Shown: positions 35,462 through 49,149, counted from the first letter of the stretch. The stretch is 64,000 nucleotides of DNA from Timaviella obliquedivisa GSE-PSE-MK23-08B (GCA_019358855.1 JAHHII010000008.1:62001-126000), one strand, 5' to 3'. The notes: generated by a model from the letters alone, not told the origin. Program-made: numbers and translations.

Positions 35462-36766
35462 TTAAGGCTCTTCCTCCTGAGTTCTTAGCCTGACAGAATC
35501 TGCGTGGGAAGATAAGCCTTCGGCTGTCGCCAAAAGCTCGATCGCCCCTGCCATTTTTTGCAGCGCCACATCGGAGTACTGAATCAAACTAGAGTGCTTC
35601 ATAAACGTCTCTACCCCCAGCGGCGAGGCATAGCGCGCTGAGCCTGACGTAGGCAGCGTGTGGTTAGGACCAGCCAAGTAATCCCCCACGGCTTCAGGCG
35701 TAGAGTTCCCTAAGAAAATTGCTCCAGCGTGCCGGATCTGTTCTAGTAGGCTCCAAGGATCTTCGACTTCTAGCTCTAAATGTTCAGGAGCAAATTCGTT
35801 CGAGAGTTCAGCAGCGGTCTTTAGAGAATCAACCACAACGACTAAACCGTAATGGGCGATCGCCTTCTCGGTCAAAATTTTACGAGGATGGTTAATCAGC
35901 TGCTGTTTGACCTCAGCCACCACCTGAATTGCTAAATCTGCATCTGTTGTCAGCAAAATTGCCGCTGCCATTGGGTCATGCTCTGCCTGCGCCAGCAAAT
36001 CTACTGCAACATGGATAGGATTAGCAGCAGAATCGGCAATAATTAGCACTTCTGAGGGCCCTGCCAACGAATCAATGCCTACTGTGCCATAGACTAGCTT
36101 CTTAGCGAGAGTGACGTAAATATTGCCAGGCCCTGTGATTACATCCACCTTCGGGATTGTTTCAGTGCCATAGGCAAGAGCAGCGATCGCTTGTGCGCCC
36201 CCCACCCGATAAATTTCCTGAACCCCTGCTTCTTGTGCCGCCACCAGTACCGCCGGATTAATGGTCTTATCAGCCGTGGGCGGTGTCGTAATCACGATGC
36301 GCGGCACCTTTGCCACCCTAGCTGGGATAGCATTCATGATGACTGTACTGGGGTAAGCCGCCCGCCCACCCGGAATATAAAGTCCAGCTTTGTCCACAGG
36401 CGTATAACGCTTGCCCAGAACCACTTCATCTTCACCAAAATGAACCCAGCTTTTGGGCACTCGCTGGCGGTGGAATGCTTCTACCTGCCGACAAGCCAGT
36501 CGAATCGCACCCAGTAGCTCCTTAGAAACCTGCTGATATGCTGCATCTAGCTCAGAACCACTAACCCGCAGTTCTTCGGCTTTCAACTGAACTTGGTCGT
36601 ATTCTTCAGTGTAATGGAGGACTGCCCGATTTCCTTGCCGTTTGACAGATTGGAGCACTTCGCGGACTGTTGCCTCTTTATGGACAACCTGGTCGTCGTG
36701 GGTGCGATCGCAGATTCGGTGCAGTTCGGTTAGTGCCTCAGCTCGCTGAGTAATAATTCGCAGCAT
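35462..36766 (-). CDS. hisD: Histidinol dehydrogenase
   Basis: Zinc enzyme that oxidises L-histidinol twice, with NAD+, to L-histidine, the last step of the pathway. 434 residues with GLYIPGGRAAYPSTVIMNA, the zinc and base residues in LAQAEHDPMAA and NEFAPEHLELEVEDP, and GPSEVLIIAD. It starts MLRIITQRAEALTELHRIC. In cyanobacteria it often lies next to rpsT, as here (divergent). Confidence 0.95.
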   Translation of the reverse strand: MLRIITQRAEALTELHRICDRTHDDQVVHKEATVREVLQSVKRQGNRAVLHYTEEYDQVQLKAEELRVSGSELDAAYQQVSKELLGAIRLACRQVEAFHRQRVPKSWVHFGEDEVVLGKRYTPVDKAGLYIPGGRAAYPSTVIMNAIPARVAKVPRIVITTPPTADKTINPAVLVAAQEAGVQEIYRVGGAQAIAALAYGTETIPKVDVITGPGNIYVTLAKKLVYGTVGIDSLAGPSEVLIIADSAANPIHVAVDLLAQAEHDPMAAAILLTTDADLAIQVVAEVKQQLINHPRKILTEKAIAHYGLVVVVDSLKTAAELSNEFAPEHLELEVEDPWSLLEQIRHAGAIFLGNSTPEAVGDYLAGPNHTLPTSGSARYASPLGVETFMKHSSLIQYSDVALQKMAGAIELLATAEGLSSHADSVRLRTQEEEP

Positions 36767-37000
36767 CGCCTCGTTGGGGTAGAACGGATGACTCTAGATT
36801 CTTAAAAACTTGCCAAACAACTAGGCATATTCGGAATGTATATTGAGAAAAATATATTCAGAAAAGCAAACTAGCTCCAGCACGATTCCTTATAGCTTAA
36901 CTGGATTTTAAGGAAGTTGAAGGATGAGTTGCAAGAGTAGAGATTGGACGAATATAAAGTTTGCTAGCTTTTAGTTCAGGTTGTCCGCTATGATAGTTGA

Positions 37001-37330
<330 letters not shown>

Positions 37331-37384
37331 CCTTTCGTCTTTCTCCTTGTTCTTGTGTTGATTCCTGTATAATTTGACCCCCTC

Positions 37385-38212
37385 ATGCAGCTAATCGACA
37401 CCCACGTTCATATTAACTTTGATAGCTTTCAGCCCGACCTAGATGCTGTGGCTCAAAACTGGCGAGATGCAGGAGTAGTACGCTTGGTTCACTCTTGCGT
37501 CACGCCTTCCGAGTTTGAGCAGATTCAAGCCTTAGCAGATCGGTTCCCAGAACTATTTTTTGCAGTGGGGCTACATCCGCTGGATGTGGATCAGTGGACA
37601 CCAGACTCAGCCAGCCAAATTTTGGCACTCGCTCAGTCTGATGCTCGGGTGGTGGCGATCGGTGAAATGGGGTTGGACTTTTATAAGGCAGACAACCAAG
37701 AACTTCAGGAACAGGCGTTTTGGGCACAGCTTAAGGTTGCTCGTCAGCTTAGTTTGCCTGTGATCATTCATTGTCGAGATGCAGCAGAGGCAATGGCGAA
37801 GCTGATTAAAGGTTTCTGGAAAGAGCATGGGATTGTGCAAGGTGTGATGCACTGCTGGAGCGGCACTCCGGAGGAGACGCAATGGTTTCTTGACTTGGGG
37901 TTTTACATTAGCTTTAGTGGCATTGTCACGTTTAAGAATGCGACTCAGGTGCATGAATCAGCCCAGTTGGTTCCCAACGATCGCCTTTTGATTGAAACCG
38001 ACTGTCCGTTTTTGGCACCTGTGCCCAAGCGAGGTGAACGGCGCAATCAGCCCGCATACGTTAAATATGTAGCGGAACAAGTGGCGCGGCTGCGAGGGGT
38101 TGAAGTGGAGGCGATCGCCGCTCAAACCACCGCTAACGCTTGCTTACTGTTCCAATTGCCAGCCACCGATCAATCTAGATCGACCGAAACACACTTTGTA
38201 GAAATTTCTTAA
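37385..38212 (+). CDS. TatD-family metal-dependent hydrolase
   Basis: 275-residue amidohydrolase-superfamily TIM barrel of the TatD family: metal ligands [40 protein letters not shown] and [13 protein letters not shown]. TatD enzymes act as 3'-5' DNases in DNA repair and degradation; not part of the Tat export machinery. Follows rpsT after 54 bases, probably the same transcript. Confidence 0.94.
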   Translation: MQLIDTHVHINFDSFQPDLDAVAQNWRDAGVVRLVHSCVTPSEFEQIQALADRFPELFFAVGLHPLDVDQWTPDSASQILALAQSDARVVAIGEMGLDFYKADNQELQEQAFWAQLKVARQLSLPVIIHCRDAAEAMAKLIKGFWKEHGIVQGVMHCWSGTPEETQWFLDLGFYISFSGIVTFKNATQVHESAQLVPNDRLLIETDCPFLAPVPKRGERRNQPAYVKYVAEQVARLRGVEVEAIAAQTTANACLLFQLPATDQSRSTETHFVEIS

Positions 38213-38247
38213 GCAACACACGAAAAAGAGAATATACGTCATAATTA

Positions 38248-38276
38248 TTGACATGAGTCCTCTTCTGCGTTATGCT
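38248..38276 (+). promoter_or_regulatory. Strong sigma70 promoter for rpoB
   Basis: Perfect TTGACA (38248-38253), 17-base spacer, TATGCT (38271-38276). Transcription would start about 200 bases before rpoB, leaving a long untranslated leader. Confidence 0.65.
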
Positions 38277-38488
38277 CACTCTGCTCTAAAATCACCCTAG
38301 CCCTTAACATTAAATATTGAAATCTCCCCTGAAATTCTGCTTCGTCTCGACTCAACTTTCGAGATACAGCTAGATTCTTCTCAGTCTTCACCCTTCTCTG
38401 GAGACTGACGTTTTGTGTTGATATTTGTTAATTAAGACCCATCAGCCTTGAGGGACTTGCCCTAAGACTGAACCACCTGAGGAGCCGC

Positions 38489-41400
38489 ATGAGTAACCTA
38501 GCCCAATCTGCACCCGTTTTTACCCTACCAGACCTTGTAGAAATTCAGCGGGCGAGTTTTCGCTGGTTCTTGGATGAAGGTTTGATTGAAGAGTTAGAAA
38601 GCTTCTCCCCTATTACTGACTACACAGGCAAGCTCGAGCTTCACTTCCTGGGTAAGGAGTATCGGTTGAGACGACCTAAGTACGACGTTGATGAAGCCAA
38701 GCGTCGGGACAGCACCTACGCCGTGCAAATGTATGTGCCCACTCGGTTGATTAATAAGGAAACTGGAGAAATCAAAGAGCAAGAGGTCTTTATTGGCGAT
38801 TTGCCCTTAATGACCGATCGAGGCACATTCATTATTAACGGCGCAGAACGAGTCATCGTCAACCAGATCGTCCGGAGTCCCGGCGTTTATTACAAAAAGG
38901 AAATCGACAAGAACGGACGCAGCGCCTTCAATGCCAGCCTGATTCCTAACCGAGGCGCGTGGCTGAAGTTTGAAACGGATAAGAACGACCTAGTTTGGGT
39001 GCGGATCGATAAAACCCGTAAACTCTCTGCCCAAGTATTGCTGAAGTCGTTGGGGTTAAGCGATGGCGAAATTTTCGACTCCTTGCGTCACCCTGAATAC
39101 TTCCAGAAGACTATTGAAAAAGAAGGTCAGTTCAACGAAGAAGAAGCCTTGATGGAGCTTTACCGGAAACTGCGTCCGGGTGAGCCGCCAACGGTTTCGG
39201 GTGGGCAGCAACTTCTAGATTCTCGGTTCTTTGACCCTAAGCGCTATGACTTGGGTAAGGTGGGGCGCTACAAGCTCAACAAAAAACTGCGGTTAACTGT
39301 TCCTGAAACGACGCGGGTGTTGACTGCTCCTGATATTTTGGCGGCGATCGACTACTTAATTAACCTGGAGTTTGATGTTGGCAGCATTGACGACATTGAC
39401 CACTTGGGCAATCGTCGCGTTCGCTCGGTCGGTGAACTGTTACAAAACCAAGTCCGAGTCGGCTTGAACCGTTTGGAGCGAATTATTCGGGAACGGATGA
39501 CCGTCTCAGATGCCGATTCTTTGACTCCGGCTTCTTTGGTTAACCCCAAGCCCCTTGTGGCAGCCATTAAGGAGTTCTTCGGCTCCTCCCAGCTTTCTCA
39601 GTTCATGGATCAAACCAATCCCCTGGCAGAGCTAACCCACAAGCGCCGTCTTAGCGCCTTGGGCCCAGGTGGTTTGACTCGTGAGCGTGCAGGTTTCGCA
39701 GTACGCGATATTCACCCTTCTCACTATGGTCGGATTTGCCCAATTGAAACGCCTGAAGGTCCTAACGCGGGCTTGATTGGCTCTCTAGCGACCCACGCGC
39801 GAGTCAATGCTTACGGCTTCATCGAAACGCCTTTCTTTCCAGTCGATAACGGACGAGCTTTGAAAGATCAGGCTCCTCTATATATGACTGCGGATGAAGA
39901 AGATGACCTGCGGGTGGCAGCGGGTGACGTGACTATGGACGAAAACGGATTTATTTTGGGTGAACAAGTGCCCGTCCGGTATCGCCAAGAATTCACCACT
40001 ACCACGCCTGCTGAGGTTGACTATGTGGCAGTTTCCCCGGTGCAAATTATTTCGGTAGCAACATCTTTGATTCCATTTTTGGAGCATGACGACGCGAACC
40101 GGGCTTTGATGGGATCGAACATGCAGCGTCAGGCAGTACCCTTGCTGCATCCTGAGCGTCCTTTGGTGGGCACAGGCTTAGAAGCGCAAGCGGCAAGAGA
40201 CTCTGGAATGGTCATTGTTAGCCGCACTGATGGGGACGTGACCCATGTCGATGCCAACCGGATTCGGGTGCGCCCTCCTACAGGTCATGAGATTGAGTAT
40301 CTGTTGCAGAAGTATCAGCGATCGAACCAAGATACCTGTTTGAACCAGCGCCCTATCGTGTTTTCGGGCGATCGCGTCGTCGCAGGTCAAATCTTGGCTG
40401 ACGGATCGGCTACCGAAGGCGGCGAGTTGGCATTAGGGCAAAACGTCTTGGTCGCCTATATGCCTTGGGAGGGTTACAACTACGAGGACGCAATTCTCAT
40501 CAGCGAACGCCTGGTTTCTGACGACGTTTACACCTCCATCCACATTGAAAAGTATGAGATTGAGGCACGTCAAACCAAGCTAGGACCTGAAGAAATCACT
40601 CGTGAAATTCCCAACGTTGGGGAAGATGCGCTACGTCAATTAGACGAAACTGGCATCATCCGGATTGGAGCATGGACTGATTCAGGCGATATTTTAGTCG
40701 GTAAGGTTACGCCTAAAGGCGAGTCAGATCAGCCTCCTGAAGAGAAGCTACTGCGGGCAATCTTTGGTGAAAAAGCCAGAGATGTGCGGGATAACTCTTT
40801 GCGCGTTCCTAACGGTGAAAAAGGTCGGGTGGTAGATGTGCGCGTCTTTACCCGTGAGCAGGGTGATGAACTACCTCCGGGTGCCAACATGGTGGTGCGA
40901 GTCTACGTAGCGCAAAAACGGAAGATCCAGGTGGGCGACAAGATGGCGGGTCGTCATGGCAACAAGGGTATTATTTCCCGGATTCTGCCGCAGGAAGACA
41001 TGCCTTACTTGCCCGATGGAACTCCCCTTGATATTGTTCTTAACCCTCTGGGTGTGCCTTCTCGGATGAATGTGGGTCAGGTGTTTGAGTGCTTGTTAGG
41101 CTGGGCTGGACACAATCTGGACGTACGTTTCAAGATGATTCCCTTTGATGAAATGTACGGAGAGGAAGCTTCGCGCTTAACCACTCACGGCAAGATGATG
41201 GAGGCGCGCGAAAAAGTAGGACAAGATTGGGTGTTCAACCCCAACAACGCAGGCAAGATCAAGGTATTTGATGGTCGTAGTGGAGAAGCCTTCGATCGCG
41301 ATGTCACAGTGGGTAAAGCCTATATGTTGAAACTGGTTCACCTGGTAGACGACAAAATTCATGCTCGCTCTACGGGTCCTTACTCCTTGGTCACTCAACA

Positions 41401-41794
41401 GCCGTTGGGAGGCAAGGCTCAGCAAGGCGGACAGCGATTTGGAGAAATGGAAGTTTGGGCATTAGAAGCCTTTGGGTGCGCCTATATTCTTCAAGAGCTA
41501 CTTACGGTTAAGTCCGACGATATGCAGGGGCGTAATGAAGCGCTGAATGCGATCGTTAAAGGCAAGGCGATTCCTCGACCGGGAACTCCCGAGTCCTTTA
41601 AGGTCTTAATGCGAGAGCTACAGTCGCTTTGTTTAGACATTGCTGCTCACAAGTTGCAAACCCAGGAAGACGGAACTAGCCGTGATATTGAGGTGGACTT
41701 GATGGCAGATGTCGGCACTCGCCGCACGCCATCGCGCCCCACCTACGAATCCATCTCCACGGAAGAAATGGAAGGGGCTGAAGGAGAGCGCTAA
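38489..41794 (+). CDS. rpoB: RNA polymerase subunit beta
   Basis: 1101 residues, the normal cyanobacterial length. Core landmarks include [18 protein letters not shown], the rifampicin-region [19 protein letters not shown], the catalytic-loop [18 protein letters not shown], and NRAPTLH elsewhere in rpoC1. Starts [20 protein letters not shown], which relatives share; GAGGAGCC upstream is a fair ribosome-binding site. Forms one transcript with rpoC1 and rpoC2. Confidence 0.98.
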   Translation: MSNLAQSAPVFTLPDLVEIQRASFRWFLDEGLIEELESFSPITDYTGKLELHFLGKEYRLRRPKYDVDEAKRRDSTYAVQMYVPTRLINKETGEIKEQEVFIGDLPLMTDRGTFIINGAERVIVNQIVRSPGVYYKKEIDKNGRSAFNASLIPNRGAWLKFETDKNDLVWVRIDKTRKLSAQVLLKSLGLSDGEIFDSLRHPEYFQKTIEKEGQFNEEEALMELYRKLRPGEPPTVSGGQQLLDSRFFDPKRYDLGKVGRYKLNKKLRLTVPETTRVLTAPDILAAIDYLINLEFDVGSIDDIDHLGNRRVRSVGELLQNQVRVGLNRLERIIRERMTVSDADSLTPASLVNPKPLVAAIKEFFGSSQLSQFMDQTNPLAELTHKRRLSALGPGGLTRERAGFAVRDIHPSHYGRICPIETPEGPNAGLIGSLATHARVNAYGFIETPFFPVDNGRALKDQAPLYMTADEEDDLRVAAGDVTMDENGFILGEQVPVRYRQEFTTTTPAEVDYVAVSPVQIISVATSLIPFLEHDDANRALMGSNMQRQAVPLLHPERPLVGTGLEAQAARDSGMVIVSRTDGDVTHVDANRIRVRPPTGHEIEYLLQKYQRSNQDTCLNQRPIVFSGDRVVAGQILADGSATEGGELALGQNVLVAYMPWEGYNYEDAILISERLVSDDVYTSIHIEKYEIEARQTKLGPEEITREIPNVGEDALRQLDETGIIRIGAWTDSGDILVGKVTPKGESDQPPEEKLLRAIFGEKARDVRDNSLRVPNGEKGRVVDVRVFTREQGDELPPGANMVVRVYVAQKRKIQVGDKMAGRHGNKGIISRILPQEDMPYLPDGTPLDIVLNPLGVPSRMNVGQVFECLLGWAGHNLDVRFKMIPFDEMYGEEASRLTTHGKMMEAREKVGQDWVFNPNNAGKIKVFDGRSGEAFDRDVTVGKAYMLKLVHLVDDKIHARSTGPYSLVTQQPLGGKAQQGGQRFGEMEVWALEAFGCAYILQELLTVKSDDMQGRNEALNAIVKGKAIPRPGTPESFKVLMRELQSLCLDIAAHKLQTQEDGTSRDIEVDLMADVGTRRTPSRPTYESISTEEMEGAEGER

Positions 41795-41887
41795 GTCTGG
41801 AGAAGTGGAGCGTTCTGCCATCTAGGTATGAACGACTCCATTCCTCAATTTATTCAAATTGCCACGTAAATAAGGAAGTAATCAGCG

Positions 41888-43762
41888 ATGCCAAAGCTAG
41901 AACAGCGGTTTGACTACGTCAAAATTGGTCTGGCATCTCCCGAACGAATTCGTCAGTGGGGAGAGCGGACGCTACCGAACGGCATGGTCGTCGGCGAAGT
42001 CACCAAGCCGGAAACTATCAACTACCGGACGCTAAAGCCGGAAATGGATGGTCTGTTTTGCGAGCGAATTTTTGGACCTGCAAAAGATTGGGAATGCCAT
42101 TGCGGTAAGTATAAGAGAGTGAGACATCGCGGCATTGTGTGTGAGCGCTGTGGCGTTGAGGTCACAGAGTCTCGCGTGCGGCGGCATCGGATGGGCTACA
42201 TCAAGCTGGCGGCTCCAGTGGCGCACGTTTGGTATCTCAAAGGGATTCCGAGCTACATGGCAATTTTGCTAGATATGCCTTTGCGGGATGTTGAGCAAAT
42301 TGTTTACTTTAACTCCTATGTGGTGCTGAATGCGGGGAACGCCGAGAACCTGACCTATAAGCAATTGCTGACCGAAGATCAGTGGATTGAAATTGAAGAC
42401 CAGCTTTACGGGGAAGATTCTCAGCTTGTCGGTATTGAGGTGGGCATTGGGGCGGAAGCGCTGCAACGTTTGCTGCAAGATTTGGAACTGGAAAACACGG
42501 CTGAGAAGCTGCGGGAAGATATCCTTACCTCAAAGGGGCAAAAGCGAGCTAAGTACATCAAGCGCCTGCGGGTAATTGACAACTTTATTGCCACGCGATC
42601 GCTCCCCTCGTGGATGATTCTGGAATATATCCCTGTGATTCCGCCCGATCTGCGCCCAATGGTACAGCTTGATGGTGGACGCTTTGCGACTTCTGACTTA
42701 AACGATCTTTACCGTCGCGTCATCAACCGCAACAACCGTCTTGCCCGACTTCAAGAAATTCTCGCCCCTGAAATCATCGTCCGTAACGAAAAACGGATGC
42801 TTCAGGAAGCCGTGGATGCCTTGATTGATAACGGTCGGCGCGGTCGGACAGTGGTGGGTGCGAACAATCGCCCGCTCAAGTCTCTCTCCGACATTATTGA
42901 AGGGAAGCAAGGACGATTCCGGCAGAACCTTCTGGGTAAGCGGGTGGACTATTCAGGGCGATCGGTCATTGTGGTTGGACCGAAACTGAAGATTCACCAG
43001 TGCGGTTTGCCTAGAGAAATGGCGATCGAGCTATTCCAACCCTTTGTGATTCACCGCTTGATTCGACAAGGCTTGGTCAACAACATCAAAGCGGCGAAGA
43101 AACTGATTCAGCGCAACGACCCTCAAATTTGGGACGTACTGGACGAGGTGATCGAAGGGCACCCAGTGATGTTGAACCGGGCACCAACGCTCCACCGTTT
43201 GGGCATTCAAGCCTTTGAACCCATTTTGGTCGAAGGACGCGCCATCCAAATTCACCCGCTCGTCTGTCCGGCATTCAACGCCGACTTTGACGGTGACCAA
43301 ATGGCGGTTCACGTGCCTCTCTCTCTGGAATCTCAGGCTGAGGCAAGGCTATTGATGTTGGCATCGAACAACATTCTTTCGCCAGCCACAGGTAGACCGA
43401 TCGTCACCCCTAGCCAAGATATGGTTCTGGGCTGCTATTACCTAACCGTTGAAAACCCTAAGGCAACGTTGGGAGCAGGTAAGTACTTTTCTAACATGGA
43501 GGACGTAATTGTGGCATACGACCAGAAACAGGTCGATATTCACTCCTACATTTGGGTGCGGTTTGAGGGCGAAGTTGAAGGCGATGAAGCCGATGCCGAG
43601 GTTTTGCAAGAAGATCCGGGGGCAGATGGAACAGTCACAAAGCTCTATAAGTATCGTCGGATTCGGGAAGATGCCAATGGCAACCGGATTTCGCAGTACG
43701 TCAAAACAACGGCAGGACGGATTATTTACAACAAGGCGATTCAAGAGTCCCTAATGGGGTAA
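41888..43762 (+). CDS. rpoC1: RNA polymerase subunit gamma (split beta' N-part)
   Basis: 624 residues, the N-terminal half of the beta' subunit, which is separate in cyanobacteria and plastids. Zinc-finger cysteines in [15 protein letters not shown] and CERCGVEV; the active-site metal loop [16 protein letters not shown] carries the three catalytic aspartates. It lies 93 bases after rpoB and 96 bases before rpoC2, on the same strand. Confidence 0.98.
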   Translation: MPKLEQRFDYVKIGLASPERIRQWGERTLPNGMVVGEVTKPETINYRTLKPEMDGLFCERIFGPAKDWECHCGKYKRVRHRGIVCERCGVEVTESRVRRHRMGYIKLAAPVAHVWYLKGIPSYMAILLDMPLRDVEQIVYFNSYVVLNAGNAENLTYKQLLTEDQWIEIEDQLYGEDSQLVGIEVGIGAEALQRLLQDLELENTAEKLREDILTSKGQKRAKYIKRLRVIDNFIATRSLPSWMILEYIPVIPPDLRPMVQLDGGRFATSDLNDLYRRVINRNNRLARLQEILAPEIIVRNEKRMLQEAVDALIDNGRRGRTVVGANNRPLKSLSDIIEGKQGRFRQNLLGKRVDYSGRSVIVVGPKLKIHQCGLPREMAIELFQPFVIHRLIRQGLVNNIKAAKKLIQRNDPQIWDVLDEVIEGHPVMLNRAPTLHRLGIQAFEPILVEGRAIQIHPLVCPAFNADFDGDQMAVHVPLSLESQAEARLLMLASNNILSPATGRPIVTPSQDMVLGCYYLTVENPKATLGAGKYFSNMEDVIVAYDQKQVDIHSYIWVRFEGEVEGDEADAEVLQEDPGADGTVTKLYKYRRIREDANGNRISQYVKTTAGRIIYNKAIQESLMG

Positions 43763-43858
43763 GTCAGGATGGGGTAGAGGTTAGGAATCAATTTTCGTTT
43801 GGGCGATCGCCAGATCGCCCTGCAATTTCCAAATGATTTGAGGGGCAAGAGGAAAGTA

Positions 43859-46800
43859 ATGGTAGAGCAAAATTTAACCCAGAAGTCTGATCCAAAAATG
43901 ATTTTTCGGAACCGAGTGGTGAGCAAAGGGCAACTCCGAAAGCTGATTGCCTGGGCGTTTACCCACTACGGCACCGCCAGAACCGCTGTCATGGCAGACG
44001 AACTCAAGGATCTTGGCTTCAAATTTGCGACTCGTGCCGGGGTTTCGATCAGTATCGACGACCTGCAAGTGCCGCCCAGCAAAAAGCAGCTTTTGGAAGC
44101 GGCTGAAGAGCAGATTAAAGATACTGAAGAGCGCTACATTCGGGGCGAAATTACAGAAGTAGAGCGTTTCCAAAAGGTTATTGACACCTGGAACGGTACC
44201 AGCGAGGAACTTAAAGACGAAGTGGTGCGCCACTTTGAATCGAATGACCCGCTCAACTCTATTTACATGATGGCGTTCTCTGGAGCGCGGGGAAATATTT
44301 CCCAGGTTCGGCAGTTGGTGGGAATGCGGGGCTTGATGGCGAATCCGCAAGGGGAAATTATTGACTTGCCAATCAAAACCAACTTCCGGGAAGGATTGAC
44401 CGTCACGGAATACATTATTTCGTCTTACGGCGCGCGCAAGGGCTTGGTTGATACGGCGCTGCGAACCGCTGACTCTGGCTACTTAACCCGCCGTTTGGTA
44501 GACGTTTCTCAAGACGTGATTATTCGGGAAATTGACTGCGGCACCGATCGCGGTATTCCAGTTGTGGCAATGACGGACGGTGAGCGGGTGTTAATTCCTC
44601 TCAAAGATCGGTTGCTGGGTCGGGTGGCGGCTCGTCCGGTACTGCATCCTGAAACCGGAGAAGTCATTGTTGAGCGGAACCAGCCGATCTCAGATGATAT
44701 GGCTCAAGCTGTTGGCAAGGCTAAGGTTGAAATGGTGTATGCCCGATCGCCCCTCACCTGTGAGGCGACTCGATCCGTCTGTCAAACCTGCTACGGCTGG
44801 AGCCTTGCCCATGCCTCGGTGGTCGATTTAGGGGAAGCGGTTGGCATTATCGCGGCACAGTCGATCGGCGAACCCGGCACTCAACTCACGATGCGGACGT
44901 TCCACACGGGCGGTACGTTTACGGGTGAAGTGGTGCCCCAAATTCGGGCTGCTTTTGATGGCACGGTGCGTACCAAGCCCAAGCAATTCCGATCGCGCGC
45001 CTTTAGAACTAGCCACGGACAAGAAGCGCTAATTACTGAGGTGACGATAGATGTAACCTTGGAAGCGGGCGATCGCAAAGAGAAATCTACGCTTCCTCCC
45101 GGTTCTATTTTATTCTCTCCTGAAGGTTCCCACGTCAAAATCGGTCACGTCATTGCAGAGATGCCAGCTGCCAGCCGGACTCGCAAGGTGACTGAAAAAG
45201 CAACTAAAGATGTTGCTTCAGACCTGGCAGGCGAGATTCTGTTTGCTGAGGTGGTGCCCGAAGAAAAGAAAGACCGTCAAGGCAACACGACTCGAATTGC
45301 TCAGAGAGGCGGCTTAATTTGGATTCTCTCAGGCGAGGTATATAACCTGCTGCCTGGGGCTGAGCCCAATGTAAAAAATGGCGATCGCATTGAAGCAAAT
45401 AGCATCCTTGCCCAAACCAAACTAGTGACTGAAAACGGCGGCGTTGTCCGAATTCCTCAAGACAGCGAGGGCAAAGGCGGTCGGGAAATTGAAATCATTA
45501 CGGCTTCCGTTGTCCTTGACCAAGCCCAGGTCATTGCCGAAAGTTTTCAGGGGCGTGAGCATTACCTGATTGAAACTCAAAACGGTCAGCGTTTTTCCTT
45601 GATTGCTACTCCTGGCACGAAGGTTACGAGCGGTCAGGTCGTCGCTGAACTGATTGACAACCGCTACCGTACACAGACAGGCGGCATCATTAAATACTCT
45701 GGCGTAGACGTTGCTAAACGCGGCAAAGCAAAGCTGGGCTACGAAGTGGTGCAAGGCGGTACTCTGCTATGGATTCCTGAAGAAACCCACGAAGTTAACA
45801 AAGATATTTCACTACTGGTGGTAGAAGACGGTCAATACGTTGAAGCCGGAACAGAAGTAGTCAAAGATATCTTCTGTCAAACTAGTGGTGTGGTCGAAGT
45901 GACCCAGAAAAACGACATTCTGCGGGAGATCGTGATTAAGCCGGGTGAACTACACCTAGCCGATAACCCTGAGGCAGTGATCGCAAAAAATGGCACCATT
46001 ATTAACCCCGGAGAAGAGGCAATTCCTGGGCTAGCGGTGACTGAAATGCGGTACATGGAGTACATTGAGTCGCCAGAAGGGCCCGCGCTGCTGCTGCGTC
46101 CTGTGACGGAGTTCAATGTCCCTAACGAGCCTTCGATTCCTAGCCAAACTTCTACCAGCGAAGAAGTCGGGCGATCGATCCAACTACGGGCTGTGCAGCG
46201 CATTTCTTACAAAGATGGAGAGCGTGTTAAATCAGTCGATGGACTGGAGCTAATTCGCACTCAGCTTGTTCTAGAAGTTGACAAAGACACGCCCCAACTC
46301 GCCGCTGACATTGAGCTAATGGCAGACGAAACCGATCCAGAGGTCATGCGTTTACAGCTCGTCATCCTTGAATCTCTGGTGATCCGACGTGACATTGCCG
46401 CTGATCAAACTCAAGGCAGCACAACAACTCGTCTGCTAGTTGCAGATGGCGACCAAATTTCTCCTGGCGCAGTCATAGCCCGGACTGAAATTTTGTCTAA
46501 AGAAGCTGGAGAAGTACGAGGACTGCGACTGGGTAGTGAATCGGTTCGCCGTTTACTGGTTGTACGAGCTTCCGACCTCGTGACCCTCAATACGGGCTCA
46601 AAAGAACCCCTTGTTAAGGTGGGCGATCTTTTAGTCTCGGGTAGCAAGCTGGCGAGTGGAGTCACGCTAGAAGAATCAGGTCAGGTCGTTGCTGTAGAAG
46701 GCAGCCAAGTCACTGTGCGAACGGCTCGTCCTTATCGCGTATCGAATGGTGCAGTCTTGCACATTGATGATGGTGACCTCGTTCAACGGGGGGACAACTT

Positions 46801-47866
46801 GGTGCTGTTGGTGTTTGAACGAGCAAAAACCGGAGACATTATTCAGGGTCTACCTAGAATTGAGGAATTGCTGGAGGCTCGTAAGCCCAAGGAAGCTTGT
46901 ATTCTGGCACGTCGGGCTGGACAAGCTCAGGTCGTCTACAACGACGATGATTCGGTAGATATCAAAGTCATTGAAAAGGACGGTGTCATCACCGATTATC
47001 CTCTGGGTCCAGGTCAAAACCTTCTGGTGATTGATGGGGCTGAGGTGAAGTCGGGCGAACCCCTCACTGATGGCCCTGCCAACCCCCACGAAATTCTGGA
47101 GCTATTCTTTGAACTACACCGCGAAACCTTGGGTATTCACGATTCTTCGATGAAGAGCCTCCAAGAAGTACAAACCTTCTTGGTTAATGAAGTCCAGTCG
47201 GTGTATCAGTCTCAGGGTATCGAGATCTCCGACAAACACATTGAGGTGATTGTGCGGCAGATGACCTCTAAGGGCAGAATTGATGATGGCGGCGACACTA
47301 CCATGCTGCCCGGAGAGTTGGTAGAACTGCGCCAGATTGAACAGGTGAATGAAGCCATGTCTATTACGGGCGGCGCTCCAGCAGAGTATACGCCTGTGCT
47401 GTTAGGCATCACTAAAGCTTCATTGAATACCGACAGCTTCATCTCGGCTGCCAGTTTCCAAGAAACGACTCGAGTCTTAACTGAGGCTGCTATTGAGGGT
47501 AAGTCGGACTGGTTGCGCGGTTTGAAAGAGAACGTCATTATTGGACGATTGATTCCGGCAGGGACGGGCTTTAATGCTTATGAGGAAACGGCAAGCGTTG
47601 AGATTGACCCTATCTACGATGGTTCATCGTTTGAGGATGAGCTAGACCTGATGACAGATGTGGTGTTAGACGATCGCACTGCTCGTTCTTATGAGCGAGA
47701 TGGCGGCTTTGATGTCTTCCCAACTCCGTTCCGCGCGACTCCTGTTGTAGAACCCCTCGGTGATTTTGGCGCTAGCTTCGGCAAGGCTGAGGCTTTAATT
47801 GATGATGAGGAAGATGATTACGCGTCGCCTGATGTGGATGACGATGATATGGATGAGGAAGATTAG
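43859..47866 (+). CDS. rpoC2: RNA polymerase subunit beta' (split beta' C-part)
   Basis: C-terminal half of beta', about 1335 residues, containing the large insertion in the trigger loop (SI3) that is typical of cyanobacterial rpoC2. Landmarks: bridge-helix and trigger-loop part [19 protein letters not shown], and [19 protein letters not shown]. The longest frame begins at 43799, but ATG 43859 ([12 protein letters not shown]) has AAGAGGAAAG before it and matches relatives. The acidic tail ([21 protein letters not shown]) is normal. Terminated by the hairpin at 47911. Confidence 0.98.
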   Translation: MVEQNLTQKSDPKMIFRNRVVSKGQLRKLIAWAFTHYGTARTAVMADELKDLGFKFATRAGVSISIDDLQVPPSKKQLLEAAEEQIKDTEERYIRGEITEVERFQKVIDTWNGTSEELKDEVVRHFESNDPLNSIYMMAFSGARGNISQVRQLVGMRGLMANPQGEIIDLPIKTNFREGLTVTEYIISSYGARKGLVDTALRTADSGYLTRRLVDVSQDVIIREIDCGTDRGIPVVAMTDGERVLIPLKDRLLGRVAARPVLHPETGEVIVERNQPISDDMAQAVGKAKVEMVYARSPLTCEATRSVCQTCYGWSLAHASVVDLGEAVGIIAAQSIGEPGTQLTMRTFHTGGTFTGEVVPQIRAAFDGTVRTKPKQFRSRAFRTSHGQEALITEVTIDVTLEAGDRKEKSTLPPGSILFSPEGSHVKIGHVIAEMPAASRTRKVTEKATKDVASDLAGEILFAEVVPEEKKDRQGNTTRIAQRGGLIWILSGEVYNLLPGAEPNVKNGDRIEANSILAQTKLVTENGGVVRIPQDSEGKGGREIEIITASVVLDQAQVIAESFQGREHYLIETQNGQRFSLIATPGTKVTSGQVVAELIDNRYRTQTGGIIKYSGVDVAKRGKAKLGYEVVQGGTLLWIPEETHEVNKDISLLVVEDGQYVEAGTEVVKDIFCQTSGVVEVTQKNDILREIVIKPGELHLADNPEAVIAKNGTIINPGEEAIPGLAVTEMRYMEYIESPEGPALLLRPVTEFNVPNEPSIPSQTSTSEEVGRSIQLRAVQRISYKDGERVKSVDGLELIRTQLVLEVDKDTPQLAADIELMADETDPEVMRLQLVILESLVIRRDIAADQTQGSTTTRLLVADGDQISPGAVIARTEILSKEAGEVRGLRLGSESVRRLLVVRASDLVTLNTGSKEPLVKVGDLLVSGSKLASGVTLEESGQVVAVEGSQVTVRTARPYRVSNGAVLHIDDGDLVQRGDNLVLLVFERAKTGDIIQGLPRIEELLEARKPKEACILARRAGQAQVVYNDDDSVDIKVIEKDGVITDYPLGPGQNLLVIDGAEVKSGEPLTDGPANPHEILELFFELHRETLGIHDSSMKSLQEVQTFLVNEVQSVYQSQGIEISDKHIEVIVRQMTSKGRIDDGGDTTMLPGELVELRQIEQVNEAMSITGGAPAEYTPVLLGITKASLNTDSFISAASFQETTRVLTEAAIEGKSDWLRGLKENVIIGRLIPAGTGFNAYEETASVEIDPIYDGSSFEDELDLMTDVVLDDRTARSYERDGGFDVFPTPFRATPVVEPLGDFGASFGKAEALIDDEEDDYASPDVDDDDMDEED

Positions 47867-47910
47867 ATAATCTCGTAATCTCCAATTTCTTAATCTCCGA
47901 TTTCTAAGTC

Positions 47911-47949
47911 AAAGAACCCCGTGATAGCAAAGCCATCGCGGGGTTCTTT
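47911..47949 (+). terminator. Terminator after rpoC2
   Basis: Stem AAAGAACCCCG (47911-47921) with CGGGGTTCTTT (47939-47949), 11 bp, followed by a T-rich stretch. It lies 45 bases after the rpoC2 stop and 22 bases before the stop of hfq on the other strand. Confidence 0.85.
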
Positions 47950-47971
47950 ATGGGGATGCTATGGTTTTAGA

Positions 47972-48187
47972 TTATCCTTTAGGCTTCATATACGCGATCG
48001 CCTGTATCCAAATCACGGTGGGTTGATCATAATGATCGACCAGGCAAATGCAGTTATTGTCTTGCCAGCGAATTTTTCCCGTTATTAAATCATTGGTCAA
48101 AAGCTTTATTTCGACTTCTTTGTCTTCCCGAATGAGCGTTTGGATTTGTCTGATGCTGGGGAGTCCGGTTTCTAGTTCATTCGCCAT
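47972..48187 (-). CDS. hfq: RNA chaperone Hfq (cyanobacterial type)
   Basis: 71 residues from ATG 48187 (MANELETGLPSIRQIQTLIRE), with Sm1 and Sm2 motifs: VEIKLLTNDLITGKIRWQD and PTVIWIQAIAYMKP. Hfq forms a ring; in cyanobacteria it works mainly through the type IV pilus motor and motility, with weak RNA binding. The frame is open up to a TTG at 48217, but the usual family start is the internal ATG. Divergent from dapF. Confidence 0.93.
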   Translation of the reverse strand: MANELETGLPSIRQIQTLIREDKEVEIKLLTNDLITGKIRWQDNNCICLVDHYDQPTVIWIQAIAYMKPKG

Positions 48188-48295
48188 AGGTCGGAGAGTA
48201 AGGGATAGGGATGTCAAGGATAAATGGTAAACGCTATTCTAAGATTTGCATCTATCCCCTCATAAAACCCAAATTAGACTGGAAAAATTCCACTT

Positions 48296-49135
48296 ATGAT
48301 TTCATTCGTCAAATATCACGGCTTGGGCAACGACTTTATTTTGGTGGACAATCGGCAACAGTTAGAGCCCATGATCACACCAAAGCAAGCGATTTTGTGG
48401 TGCGATCGCCATTTTGGGATTGGCGCTGACGGCGTGATCTTTGCGTTGCCGGGTCAAGCAGGCAGCGACTACACCATGCGCATTTTCAACTCTGATGGTT
48501 CTGAGCCAGAAATGTGTGGCAACGGCATTCGGTGTTTGGCGCGCTTCATTGCCGACTTAGAAGGAGAAAATGCCAAAGAAGTCTATCGGATTCATACCCT
48601 CGCTGGGGTAATGATTCCCAAACTAGAAGCAAATGGACAAGTGACGGTAGACATGGGTTTACCGCGTCTAATAGCAGCAGAAATCCCCACAACTCTGGTA
48701 GCCGCTGACCAGCAGGTCGTGAATCAGCCTATAGAAGTGGCTGGGAAATCTTGGCAGGTCACCTGTGTCAGCATGGGCAATCCTCACTGCATTACGTTTG
48801 TCGCTAATGTGGCAGAAGTTCCGCTAGAGGCGATCGGGTCGCAGTTTGAGCAGCATCCTGCTTTTCCTCAAAAGATCAATACAGAGTTTATTGAAGTGGT
48901 CAGCCGCGATTATTTAAAGATGCGGGTGTGGGAGCGAGGCGCAGGGATTACCTTAGCCTGTGGAACGGGGGCTTGTGCAGCGTTGGCGGCTGGAGTTTTG
49001 AACGGATTGTGCGATCGCCGTGCCACCGTCGAATTACCCGGAGGATGCTTAGAAATTGAATGGTCTGAGGTCGATCAACGGCTATATATGACGGGCCCCG
49101 CCCAACAAGTTTTTAGTGGAGCAACAGATTTGTAG
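48296..49135 (+). CDS. dapF: Diaminopimelate epimerase
   Basis: 279-residue PLP-independent epimerase converting L,L- to meso-diaminopimelate, precursor of lysine and peptidoglycan. The two catalytic cysteines are in [13 protein letters not shown] and [13 protein letters not shown]. Starts [20 protein letters not shown], as in relatives. dapF next to hfq is a common arrangement in cyanobacteria. Confidence 0.96.
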   Translation: MISFVKYHGLGNDFILVDNRQQLEPMITPKQAILWCDRHFGIGADGVIFALPGQAGSDYTMRIFNSDGSEPEMCGNGIRCLARFIADLEGENAKEVYRIHTLAGVMIPKLEANGQVTVDMGLPRLIAAEIPTTLVAADQQVVNQPIEVAGKSWQVTCVSMGNPHCITFVANVAEVPLEAIGSQFEQHPAFPQKINTEFIEVVSRDYLKMRVWERGAGITLACGTGACAALAAGVLNGLCDRRATVELPGGCLEIEWSEVDQRLYMTGPAQQVFSGATDL

Positions 49136-49149
49136 ACAAGTTGTTGATA

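Noticed and set aside
43874-44350. 158-residue minus-strand frame inside rpoC2
   Set aside because: Antisense shadow of a conserved RNA polymerase gene.
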